From an uncultured Clostridia bacterium (lineage in GTDB: Bacteria; Bacillota_A; Clostridia; TANB77; CAG-508), in NCBI GenBank assembly GCA_944388685.1, contig CALXJS010000047.1, forward strand, positions 1 to 11,961: 11,961 nucleotides of DNA, given 5' to 3'. Shown one piece after another: positions 5,615-11,961 of the stretch. Made by a program: the position numbers and the translations under genes. Under the pieces are notes generated by a model that did not search any database, was not told the DNA's origin, and was given only the letters and a program-made list of their open reading frames with translations. Each line of letters opens with the position of its first letter. Position 1 is the first letter of the stretch.

Positions 5615-7975
5615 ATGGATACAAATAAAAAAAATATAAAAAAGAAACCTTCAAATAAACAAGATAATAAAAAGAAAAACATAAATAAAGCGAATGTAAA
5701 AATAGCAAAAACAAAAAAGAATGAAAGTTCTAATGTAATTAGTCTAAATCGTCATTTTGATTCAAAAAATCTAATTTACACATCCAAATTACGTAATACT
5801 TTTATTGTTATCATTATTATTTTTATTTTGCTTTTAGGTAGAATTGGCTTTCTACAATTTGTAGATGGTGCTTATTTAACAGAACTTGCTTACCAGCAAC
5901 AAACCATTAACCAAATACTTAGCCCTAAACGAGGAAATATTTATGATTCTACTGGGAAAGCTTTAGCCATTAGTGCACAAGTCGATACAATAACCATCAA
6001 TCCCTCAAAAATAGCAGGTGATACAGATGATGAAACCAAAGCATTGAAAGAAACCGTTGCCAAAGGCTTATCTGATATATTTGCATTAGATTATAATGAA
6101 ACTTTGGAAAAAGTAAATAGTGATTCTCAAGTAGAAACCATTATCAAAAAAGTAGAACAAGAAAAAGTAGACCAATTGAAAACTTGGATGGATCAAAATG
6201 ATATTTCTGTTGGCATTAATATTGATGAAGATACAAAGAGATATTATCCTTATGGAGATTTAGCTTCAAATGTCATTGGATTCTGTGGTGATGATAATCA
6301 AGGTTTAAGTGGTATTGAATCGAAATGGGATTCTGTTTTAACTGGAACACCTGGAAAAATTGTGAGTTCACAAGATAGTAGTCAAAAAGAAATTCCAAAT
6401 GCAGAAGAAACCTATATATCGGCTGAAAATGGAAGTGATATTACACTAACAATTGATTTAAATATACAATCAACTATTGAAAAATACTTAGAACAAGCTG
6501 TTGAGAAATATGAATGTGAAGATGGTGGAAATGTCATCGTAATGAATCCACAAACTGGTGACATTTTAGGAATGGCTTGTTATCCAGATTATGACCTAAA
6601 TTCTCCTTATACACCAAATTCAACTTTAGCACAAACATATGATTCTTTAACTGCTGAAGAAAAAAATGAAGCTTTATATAGAATGTGGTCTAACAAATCT
6701 GTTTCAGATAGTTATGAACCTGGCTCTACTTTTAAAATTATCACGGCAAGTGTTGCTTTAGAAGAAGGCATTACAACAACTGATAAAGCTGGAGATTTTT
6801 ATTGTAAAGGATATGAAGAAGTTGAAGACAGAACTATTAATTGTTGGAGAAATTACAACCCTCATGGCTCTCAAACTTTAAGACAAGCCTTATGTAATTC
6901 TTGCAATCCTGCCTTCATACAATTAGCACAAAGAATTACGGCACCTACCTTGTATAAATATTATCAAGCATTTGGATTATTTGAAACAACTAATTCAGGA
7001 TTATATGGTGAACAAAATAGTATCTTCCATGATTTAGACGAAATCGGTCCTGTTGAACTTGCTACTTATGCATTTGGTCAAAGATTTCAAGTAACTCCTC
7101 TTCAAATGATAACTGCTATTTCTTGTGTTGCAAATGATGGTGTTCTTATGAAACCAAATATTATTAAATCTATCACTAATACTGATACTGGTGCCATCAC
7201 TGAAACTGAAGCCACAGAAGTTAGACAAGTTATTTCTAAATCAACTGCCGAACAAGTAAAATCTATGATGGAATCTGTTGTTTTAGAAGGTACCGGAAAA
7301 AATGTTGCTGTCTCTGGATATTCTATTGGTGGTAAATCTGGAACTTCTGAACCTACTGAAGCTAACAAAGATGAAGGATATGTTTCATCATTTGTTGCTA
7401 TATCTCCAATTGAAGACTCACAAGTGGTTATTTTACTTACCCTATATGATCCTCAAAATGAAAAATACGGATATCAAGGTGGTTCTGTTGCAGCTCCAGT
7501 TGTTTCTCAAATGCTATCTGAAATACTACCATATTTAGGAATCCCTTCTGATACAACAGAAGAAGAAAATAGTTCTGAAAATCTAATTACTGTTCCTGAC
7601 GTTAGAAATAAAACTATAACAGAAGCCAAAAAAATACTTTCTGATGCTGGATTTACCTGTAAAATCACTTCTTCTGGAGATGAAAATTCTACTTTGGTCG
7701 CAGACCAAACGCCAAAGCCAGGAGCCCAATTATCCGGTAATTCTATTATCATGTTATACGGAGAAGGTAGTACTGTCGCTAATTCTGTGAGTGTTCCTGA
7801 TTTATCTGGAATGAATCTTTCACAGGCAACTAGTGCTTTACATTCTAAAAACTTAAATATTAGTGTTTCTGGTTCTGGAATTGTTACTACTCAAGATTAT
7901 GCAAAAGATGAATTGGTCCCTGAAGGTACAATTATTAATGTAACATTAAAACCTACTTTAACAGATGCCCATTAA
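5615..7975 (+). CDS. Class B penicillin-binding protein transpeptidase with two PASTA domains (SpoVD/FtsI-like)
   Basis: This is a membrane-anchored D,D-transpeptidase that cross-links peptidoglycan at the septum or in the spore cortex. From ATG 5615 (ribosome site AAGAGGCG at 5601-5608) it has 786 residues; an upstream in-frame TTG at 5585 lacks a ribosome site. Order: a very basic Lys/Asn-rich cytoplasmic tail (1-61), one membrane span (about 62-82), the class B dimerisation domain with RGNIYD, then the transpeptidase domain. The active-site motifs are STFK (Ser371, Lys374), SCN (429-431, within NSCNPAF as in SpoVD) and KSGT (574-577; KTGT is commoner, but pneumococcal PBP2x also has KSGT). 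Two PASTA domains follow (about 657-720 and 725-783), each opening with VPD. It stands alone here rather than beside mraY/murE as in dcw clusters. SpoVD versus a vegetative FtsI/PBP2B role cannot be decided. Confidence 0.95.
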   Translation: MDTNKKNIKKKPSNKQDNKKKNINKANVKIAKTKKNESSNVISLNRHFDSKNLIYTSKLRNTFIVIIIIFILLLGRIGFLQFVDGAYLTELAYQQQTINQILSPKRGNIYDSTGKALAISAQVDTITINPSKIAGDTDDETKALKETVAKGLSDIFALDYNETLEKVNSDSQVETIIKKVEQEKVDQLKTWMDQNDISVGINIDEDTKRYYPYGDLASNVIGFCGDDNQGLSGIESKWDSVLTGTPGKIVSSQDSSQKEIPNAEETYISAENGSDITLTIDLNIQSTIEKYLEQAVEKYECEDGGNVIVMNPQTGDILGMACYPDYDLNSPYTPNSTLAQTYDSLTAEEKNEALYRMWSNKSVSDSYEPGSTFKIITASVALEEGITTTDKAGDFYCKGYEEVEDRTINCWRNYNPHGSQTLRQALCNSCNPAFIQLAQRITAPTLYKYYQAFGLFETTNSGLYGEQNSIFHDLDEIGPVELATYAFGQRFQVTPLQMITAISCVANDGVLMKPNIIKSITNTDTGAITETEATEVRQVISKSTAEQVKSMMESVVLEGTGKNVAVSGYSIGGKSGTSEPTEANKDEGYVSSFVAISPIEDSQVVILLTLYDPQNEKYGYQGGSVAAPVVSQMLSEILPYLGIPSDTTEEENSSENLITVPDVRNKTITEAKKILSDAGFTCKITSSGDENSTLVADQTPKPGAQLSGNSIIMLYGEGSTVANSVSVPDLSGMNLSQATSALHSKNLNISVSGSGIVTTQDYAKDELVPEGTIINVTLKPTLTDAH

Positions 7976-7981
7976 TTCCAT

Positions 7982-8024
7982 AAAAAGAAGAATGACTGTA
8001 CAAAACAGATACATTCTTCTTTTT
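7982..8024. terminator. Bidirectional intrinsic terminator between the PBP and nuclease-like genes
   Basis: A perfect 13-base stem (7982-7994 with 8012-8024; AAAAAGAAGAATG) has an inner CTGT/ACAG pair (7996-7999, 8005-8008). It ends in T runs on the plus strand and, from the A run, on the minus strand. It begins 6 bases after the PBP stop and touches the stop of the minus-strand gene, so it ends both convergent transcripts. Confidence 0.88.
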
Positions 8025-8654
8025 TCATTCCATTACTTCTTCTCTCCAATATTTTTCTAATAAATCATCTAATTTTTTTATTTTTTCACTTTTTCTAATT
8101 GCCTTTTCTATATTCTCTCCCTTTAAATAACTTATCCATATCTCTTTTAATGTCATCTCTCTATTTATATTCACTTCAAATTTAGGTAATTCTATCATAT
8201 GCATTTCTAAGCAATCTCTATAAATATCTTTCATTTCTTCATCCTTTAAAATCATTCTACTATGATATTTAGTTTTTTTAGTAAATATAAAATCTAAAAT
8301 ATTAATTGTGATTGTTTTTGCTAGTTCTCTCTTATCCTCATATTCAGTTTGATTTAAATGTATTTGTGCAAAATATAAAAACATTTTTGTCAAAATATGT
8401 TCTCCATCAATAATTTGTATACCTATATTTATTTCTTCATTTTCTTCTGTTTGTATTCTTAAATCCGCAATTCCAAAATTTTCTTTTGTAGGTAATTTCA
8501 TTTTCTTTTTCTCTAAATATGGATTTATTTCTGCCCTTTTTACTTTTATATTTAATATTACCTCTATAAATTCTTTTAAAATATCTATACTATCTTTTGA
8601 ATTTAAAACTTTTCTTAATACATAATTACTTTTTGCTACAAATTTTCTATTCAT
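8025..8654 (-). CDS. PD-(D/E)XK nuclease/transposase-family (Rpn-like) protein, probably catalytically altered
   Basis: The 209 residues resemble the Rpn/PDDEXK_2 family, often annotated as 'transposase', whose members are DNA nucleases linked to RecA-independent recombination and mobile DNA. The recognisable core is FGIADLRIQ (60-68, with the first catalytic Asp64), then INIGIQI (75-81), then the helix LTKMFLYFAQIH and TITINILDF. In this family the second motif normally reads N-I-E-x-Q; here Gly78 (codon GGT) replaces the Glu while Gln80 remains, so cleavage is doubtful. It is also shorter than the usual 250-300 residues. Its strong Shine-Dalgarno site lies 27 bases before the ATG, with a perfect palindrome in between. 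Monocistronic, with its own promoter and terminator. Family assignment is good; activity is uncertain. Confidence 0.8.
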   Translation of the reverse strand: MNRKFVAKSNYVLRKVLNSKDSIDILKEFIEVILNIKVKRAEINPYLEKKKMKLPTKENFGIADLRIQTEENEEINIGIQIIDGEHILTKMFLYFAQIHLNQTEYEDKRELAKTITINILDFIFTKKTKYHSRMILKDEEMKDIYRDCLEMHMIELPKFEVNINREMTLKEIWISYLKGENIEKAIRKSEKIKKLDDLLEKYWREEVME

Positions 8655-8660
8655 ATATAA

Positions 8661-8689
8661 TTTTAGTGCACTAAAAAATAACCTCCTTT
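8661..8689 (-). promoter_or_regulatory. Displaced Shine-Dalgarno site plus 16-bp palindrome in the leader of the nuclease-like gene
   Basis: AAAGGAGG (8689-8682 on the minus strand) is the only good ribosome site but ends 27 bases before ATG 8654. Between them lies a perfect palindrome, TTTTAGTGCACTAAAA (8661-8676). If it folds as a hairpin (6-bp stem, TGCA loop), about 11 unpaired bases would separate the ribosome site from the start, near optimal. It could instead be a protein operator. No in-frame ATG, GTG or TTG start lies closer to the ribosome site. Confidence 0.6.
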
Positions 8690-8734
8690 CTGGATTTTTT
8701 AGGAATTAATGGATAAATTCGTGAATTTTTTTAT

Positions 8735-8762
8735 AAATAAACAAATAAATAAATGAATAAAT
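8735..8762. repeat. Imperfect AAAT tetranucleotide repeat (seven units)
   Basis: Seven successive four-base units read AAAT, AAAC, AAAT, AAAT, AAAT, GAAT, AAAT on the plus strand. It lies in the leader of the nuclease-like gene between its promoter and ribosome site. Slippage could change leader length, but the units are interrupted and the surrounding DNA is AT-rich. Confidence 0.55.
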
Positions 8763-8789
8763 ACTAGATAGAAATTTCTATTGATTAAA

Positions 8790-8819
8790 ATTATATAATT
8801 TTCTAAAGTATACTTTCAA
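8790..8819 (-). promoter_or_regulatory. Promoter of the nuclease-like gene
   Basis: On the minus strand TTGAAA (8819-8814) and TATAAT (8795-8790) are 18 bases apart. The start near 8783 gives a leader of about 130 bases containing the AAAT repeat and the palindrome. The -35 overlaps the T-tract of the ispH terminator, so the two units are packed end to end. Confidence 0.6.
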
Positions 8820-8853
8820 AAAAAGAACTTGTCAACAAGTTCTTTCTTTTTTT
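8818..8853. terminator. Intrinsic terminator of the ispG-ispH operon (bidirectional)
   Basis: AAAGAACTTG (8822-8831) pairs perfectly with CAAGTTCTTT (8836-8845) around a 4-base loop. On the minus strand the stem is followed by seven T (8824-8818), about 50 bases after the ispH stop. On the plus strand it is followed by C and eight T. Confidence 0.88.
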
Positions 8854-8896
8854 TACACTTTTCATCGCAAAATTCGACAAATATCCTATATCCTGT

Positions 8897-9757
8897 CTAA
8901 TTAGACAATTCTTTTAATTTTTTTATTACTTTTTTTATACTTTCTTTTGGCGTTGATGCTCCCGCCATAATGCCAATTTTATCATCTTGTTTTATTTTTT
9001 CAAACTCTAATTCTGTTTCATTTTCTATAAACCATACTGAATTACAATATTTTTTCGCAATTTCATATAATTTTTTAGTATTGGAACTATTTTTTCCTCC
9101 AATAACAATCATTGAATTTACCTTTTTAGCTATCTGCTCAGTTTCTTTTTGTCTAATTTCTGTTGCTTGGCATATCGTATTTTTTACAACCAATTCAATA
9201 TTTTTAGGCAATTCTTTTTTTATTTTATCTTCTATTATATAAAATTTTTCTAAACTATATGTGGTTTGAGATATTAATAAGACTTTCTTTATTTTTGATT
9301 TGTATAACATTTCTAAAGCATTCGATACATCATTTTCTTGTTCTATAACAGATATATGTTGTTTGCTATAACTAAGTGTTCCGATATTTTCCGGATGATC
9401 TTTTGCCCCTAAAAGAAATATATAATATCCTTCATTTGCATATTCCTTCACAATTCCATGTATTTTCAAAACCTTTGGACAAGTATAATCCATTAATTCA
9501 ACTTGTTTTTCTTTTGCCAATCTATAAACTTCTTTAGACACACCATGTGCTCTTATCACAACTCTATCTTTGACTTCTTTTATATTGTTAACAAATCGCA
9601 TTCCCAATTGTTCTAATTCTTTAATGACTTCTTGATTATTAACAATGTCTCCTAAACCATATATATTTTTTTCTTCTTTCAATATTTTTTTTGCACCATC
9701 TACAGCTCTTTTGACTCCATAACAAAAACCAGCTGATCTTCCTACTATTAATTCCAT
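8897..9757 (-). CDS. ispH: 4-hydroxy-3-methylbut-2-enyl diphosphate reductase (IspH/LytB)
   Basis: IspH reduces HMBPP to IPP and DMAPP, the last step of the MEP pathway, using an oxygen-sensitive iron-sulfur cluster held by three Cys. All three are visible: Cys12 in AGFCYGV, the Cys in YTCPKVLKIH and the Cys in TICQATEIRQ. Other family motifs are RAHGVS, DHPENIGT (the His and Glu of the active site), SQTTYS, SSNTKKL and AGASTP. The 286 residues are full length, without the S1/RpsA fusion seen in some Clostridia. One oddity: the segment equivalent to VVHN at E. coli His41 reads IVNN here, with Asn40 in the place of a normally conserved diphosphate-binding His. ATG at 9757 lies 14 bases after the ispG stop, so the two are one transcript. 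Confidence 0.96.
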   Translation of the reverse strand: MELIVGRSAGFCYGVKRAVDGAKKILKEEKNIYGLGDIVNNQEVIKELEQLGMRFVNNIKEVKDRVVIRAHGVSKEVYRLAKEKQVELMDYTCPKVLKIHGIVKEYANEGYYIFLLGAKDHPENIGTLSYSKQHISVIEQENDVSNALEMLYKSKIKKVLLISQTTYSLEKFYIIEDKIKKELPKNIELVVKNTICQATEIRQKETEQIAKKVNSMIVIGGKNSSNTKKLYEIAKKYCNSVWFIENETELEFEKIKQDDKIGIMAGASTPKESIKKVIKKLKELSN

Positions 9758-9771
9758 AAATCCCTCTTTCC

Positions 9772-10830
9772 TTATTCTGTCATCTCTAAAATTTCTTGTT
9801 TTAATACTTCTACTATTTTTTCTTGTGGCACTTTTCTTATGATCTCCCCCTTCTTAAATAAAAGACCTTCTTTAATGCCTCCTGCAATTCCAATATCAGC
9901 TTCTCTTGCTTCTCCGGGTCCATTTACTGCACACCCCATAACAGCTACTGTTATATCTGCTTCTATTGTACTTAAAAATTCTTCTACTTCTTTGGCAATT
10001 GGTATTAAATCAATTTGTGTCCTTCCACAAGTCGGACAAGCAACTAATGTTGGTACCTTATGATATAAATTGCAATCTTTTAATATTTCTTTTGCCACTT
10101 TTATTTCTTTTACAGGATCATCTGAAAGAGAAACTCTCATGGTGTCTCCTATCCCATTTCTCAACATATATCCTAATCCAATACTAGATTTTACCGTTCC
10201 GCTAAATTCTGTCCCACTTTCTGTAATTCCCAAATGTAAAGGACAATCAAATGCTTTTGAAGCTTCTTCATAACTTTCTATACATAAATCCAAATTAGAT
10301 GCTTTTAAAGAAACCAAATAATCTTTAAAATCTAATTTTTCTAATATTTCTATATGTCTTCTTGCACTTTCTACCATTGCCTTTGCTGTTGGCTTACCAC
10401 CATATTTTTTTAGTAAATCTTTTTCTAAAGACCCAGCATTTACACCAATTCTAATAGGTATATGATACTCTTTACATTTGTCTACAACTGCTTTTACTTT
10501 ATCTTCACTTCCAATATTTCCAGGATTAATTCTAACTTTATCTACTCCTGCTTTTACCGCTTCTAAAGCTATTTTATAATCAAAATGTATGTCTGCAACA
10601 ATTGGAATATGAATTTGCTTTTTGATTTCTTTAATTGCTTTTGCATCTTCTATATCTAATGCTGCTACTCTTATGATTTCACACCCTGCTTTTTCTAAAT
10701 CTAATATTTGCTTTACTGTTGCTTTTACATCTTTCGTTTTTGTATTACACATAGATTGAATAACCACTTTATTTTGTCCACCGATTTGTACATTTCCTAC
10801 CATAATTTTTCTTGTATTTGTTCTATCCAT
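9772..10830 (-). CDS. ispG: 4-hydroxy-3-methylbut-2-en-1-yl diphosphate synthase (IspG/GcpE)
   Basis: IspG converts methylerythritol cyclodiphosphate to HMBPP, the step before IspH, with a [4Fe-4S] cluster. The 352 residues match the compact bacterial form: a TIM-barrel domain (about 1-250; [39 protein letters not shown]) and a C-terminal reductase-like domain. The cluster ligands are Cys265 and Cys268 in CPTCGRT, Cys300 in [12 protein letters not shown], and Glu307. ATG at 10830 follows GGAAGGAA. It is transcribed with ispH, so HMBPP made by one enzyme goes to the next, finally serving undecaprenyl phosphate and other prenyl lipids. A terminator follows the upstream regulator gene, so the ispG promoter probably lies within the palindromic element at 10852-10949; its exact position is unclear. 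Confidence 0.97.
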   Translation of the reverse strand: MDRTNTRKIMVGNVQIGGQNKVVIQSMCNTKTKDVKATVKQILDLEKAGCEIIRVAALDIEDAKAIKEIKKQIHIPIVADIHFDYKIALEAVKAGVDKVRINPGNIGSEDKVKAVVDKCKEYHIPIRIGVNAGSLEKDLLKKYGGKPTAKAMVESARRHIEILEKLDFKDYLVSLKASNLDLCIESYEEASKAFDCPLHLGITESGTEFSGTVKSSIGLGYMLRNGIGDTMRVSLSDDPVKEIKVAKEILKDCNLYHKVPTLVACPTCGRTQIDLIPIAKEVEEFLSTIEADITVAVMGCAVNGPGEAREADIGIAGGIKEGLLFKKGEIIRKVPQEKIVEVLKQEILEMTE

Positions 10831-10851
10831 TTCTTATTCCTTCCTTTTTAG

Positions 10852-10949
10852 TTGTTGCCAAATGAGATGGATTATTTGAGCAACCTTTTTTATAATACAC
10901 TAATTTTTTTATAGAAGTTGCCAAAATCTCCCATCCCCTTTGGCAACAA
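10852..10949. repeat. Nested inverted-repeat element upstream of ispG
   Basis: The outer arms 10852-10870 and 10931-10949 pair over 19 positions, given as TTGTTGCCAAA then GGGGATGG on the minus strand, with one mismatch and one G-T pair. Inner arms (about 10875-10885 and 10914-10923; GTTGC/GCAAC type) pair with one bulge, leaving a very AT-rich centre of about 30 bases. GTTGCCAAA also pairs within the right half (a 9-bp hairpin), so two alternative folds are possible. The left arm ends 22 bases before the ispG ATG, so the element is either the ispG leader/promoter region or a small mobile element. Confidence 0.75.
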
Positions 10950-10951
10950 GC

Positions 10952-10984
10952 AAAAAAGAAAAACATGGATATTTCCAAGTTTTC
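10952..10984 (-). terminator. Intrinsic terminator downstream of the response regulator
   Basis: On the minus strand GAAAAC-T-TGGA pairs with TCCA-T-GTTTTTC around an AATA loop (10 pairs, one T-T mismatch, one bulge) and is followed by six T (10957-10952). It lies about 35 bases after the regulator's stop, which suggests that gene is transcribed separately from ispG. Confidence 0.6.
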
Positions 10985-11019
10985 CTTAAAATTCTTTATT
11001 ATATAGGAAAAATCAGTTT

Positions 11020-11757
11020 TTACTTCGAAGCTATATAATATCCAACGCCTCTTTTCGTTATTAATATTTTTGGTGATGATGTATCTTTTTCAATTTTTTC
11101 TCTGATTCTTCTTACTGTCACATCTACAGTTCTAATATCTCCGTAATATTCATATCCCCAAACTTTTTCCAACAAGGTTTCTCTTGTTACCACTTGTCCT
11201 GGTTGGGATGCTAAAAATTTAATTACTTCAAATTCTCTTACTGTTAAATCGATAATTTCTCCTCTGATTTTTACTTCAAATTTATCTAAATCTAATTCTA
11301 AATCATTAACGATGATTTTATTTTCTTTCTTTTTATTTGTATAATCATTATCCATTCTTGGTGCAGACATATTTTCTACTTTTCTTAAATTTGCTTTTAC
11401 TCTGGCAATTAATTCTCTCACACTAAATGGTTTTGTAATATAATCATCTGCTCCTAATTCTAATCCCAATATTTTATCTATTTCGCTGTCCTTAGCTGTT
11501 AACATTAAAATTGGTACATTATATGAATTTTTTATTCTTTTACATACAGACAATCCATCCATTTTTGGAAGCATAATATCCAAAAGAATTAAATCTGGAT
11601 ATTTTTCTAAGGCAATATTTAATGCTGTTATACCATCGCTTGCTTCAATGGTATTATATCCTTCCTTTTTTAAGTTGTATACCAATATTTCTCTTATTGG
11701 CTGTTCATCATCAACAATTAAAATTGTTTTTTGGTCTCTATCCATTTCTTCTTCCAC
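11020..11757 (-). CDS. walR: OmpR/PhoB-family response regulator, WalR (YycF)-like
   Basis: This is a DNA-binding response regulator. The receiver domain (about 11-125) has the acidic pair Asp16/Asp17, phospho-acceptor Asp60 in LLDIMLP, Thr87 in MLTAKD and Lys109 in ITKPF. The winged-helix domain (about 148-245) carries EKVWGYEYYGDIRTVDVTVR and ends in KRGVGYY, very close to WalR, the essential regulator of cell-wall hydrolases in Firmicutes. PhoP- or ResD-type regulators are the alternative. GTG at 11757 is favoured because AAAGGCGG (about 11764-11771) is correctly spaced from it; the ATG at 11745 has only a purine-rich stretch in front. No histidine kinase follows: the gene ends in a terminator and the next gene is ispG. 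WalK normally lies directly downstream, so the partner must be elsewhere or upstream of the window. Confidence 0.93.
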   Translation of the reverse strand: MEEEMDRDQKTILIVDDEQPIREILVYNLKKEGYNTIEASDGITALNIALEKYPDLILLDIMLPKMDGLSVCKRIKNSYNVPILMLTAKDSEIDKILGLELGADDYITKPFSVRELIARVKANLRKVENMSAPRMDNDYTNKKKENKIIVNDLELDLDKFEVKIRGEIIDLTVREFEVIKFLASQPGQVVTRETLLEKVWGYEYYGDIRTVDVTVRRIREKIEKDTSSPKILITKRGVGYYIASK

Positions 11758-11819
11758 AAAAATTCCGCCTTTCTTCCTAGCTTTATTTTTATACTTATAT
11801 TTATATCACAATTATTTTC

Positions 11820-11825
11820 ATTATA
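11820..11825 (-). promoter_or_regulatory. Candidate -10 element of the response regulator promoter
   Basis: A perfect TATAAT (minus strand, 11825-11820), directly preceded by TTG, lies about 63 bases before the GTG start. No good -35 is found 16-18 bases upstream (the region is a T7 run), so an activator or extended contact may be needed. Transcription would start near 11813. Confidence 0.4.
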
Positions 11826-11869
11826 CAAGTAATTTGTTAAAAAAATCTTTGTTAGGGACGTGTCAAATC

Positions 11870-11961
11870 GTTTCAAAATGAAACCAAAAGGGACAGACTT
11901 AAATTGTATAAGTTCTTATAAAATTTAATTTATACTAAGGTCTGTCCCTTTTGGTTTCATT
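11870..11961. repeat. Perfect 22-bp inverted repeat at the window edge (REP/MITE-like)
   Basis: Arms 11877-11898 and 11940-11961 are perfect complements (AATGAAACCAAAAGGGACAG plus two bases) around 41 AT-rich bases. Within that loop TATAAG/CTTATA forms a further hairpin. Just outside, GTTTCA (11870-11875) pairs with TGAAAC (11879-11884) of the left arm, and another GGGAC box (GGGACGTGTC) begins at about 11855. Such GGGACAGAC/TTTGGTTTCATT palindromes resemble the interspersed REP-like repeats common in Clostridia, often linked to Y1 (RAYT/IS200-like) transposases. That link comes from memory of the family, not from a search. The repeat reaches the last base of the window and may extend beyond. 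Confidence 0.8.

Noticed and set aside
7334..7345. KSGT instead of KTGT in the PBP as a defect or resistance mark
   Set aside because: KSGT is the normal motif in some PASTA-containing PBPs such as pneumococcal PBP2x, so it is not evidence of lost function.
7034..7752. Minus-strand and alternate-frame ORFs inside the PBP gene
   Set aside because: The PBP frame is continuous here with its KSGT motif and PASTA domains, so these are by-products of that coding sequence.
8970..10273. Plus-strand frames opposite ispH and ispG
   Set aside because: They lie wholly inside two full-length conserved enzymes on the other strand and show no start signals of their own.

Overview
This AT-rich window has strong Shine-Dalgarno sites, Gram-positive cell-wall genes (PASTA class B penicillin-binding protein, MurA, WalR-type regulator) and the MEP isoprenoid pathway. 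Together these point to a low-GC Firmicute, most likely an uncultured member of the Clostridia. That assignment is inferred from gene content and style only. I see no tRNA, rRNA, CRISPR array or complete insertion sequence.

Layout. At 38-394 (-) lies the first quarter of murA, cut by a stop codon just after its catalytic-Cys loop. It is followed (395-663) by a short gap holding a possible gene relic and a terminator. From 5280 down to about 664 runs a minus-strand operon: rsmA/ksgA, a Cof-type HAD phosphatase, a peptidase S66 (LD-carboxypeptidase/MccF type), a 472-aa protein with a HopA1-like central part and coiled-coil tail, and one or two small lysine/glutamate-rich proteins that may be one frameshifted gene. 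The 5281-5614 gap holds divergent promoters for this operon and for the plus-strand SpoVD/FtsI-like PBP (5615-7975), with a large inverted repeat between them. A bidirectional terminator (7982-8024) separates the PBP from a minus-strand PD-(D/E)XK (Rpn/transposase-like) protein that seems to lack a catalytic Glu. Next come the minus-strand pair ispG-ispH (10830-8897), the last two steps of the MEP pathway, and a WalR-like response regulator (11757-11020). The window ends in a perfect 22-bp inverted repeat.

How the genes fit together. Several products bear on envelope and growth: MurA fragment, S66 peptidase, septal/spore PBP, WalR-like regulator, and IspG/IspH, which supply isoprenoid units for undecaprenyl carrier lipid. 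The more unusual content is the HopA1-like protein with its small partner(s), the substituted nuclease with a palindrome between its Shine-Dalgarno site and start codon, an IspH with Asn at the usual His41-equivalent position, and three separate large inverted-repeat elements with AT-rich loops (5379-5508, 10852-10949, 11877-11961).
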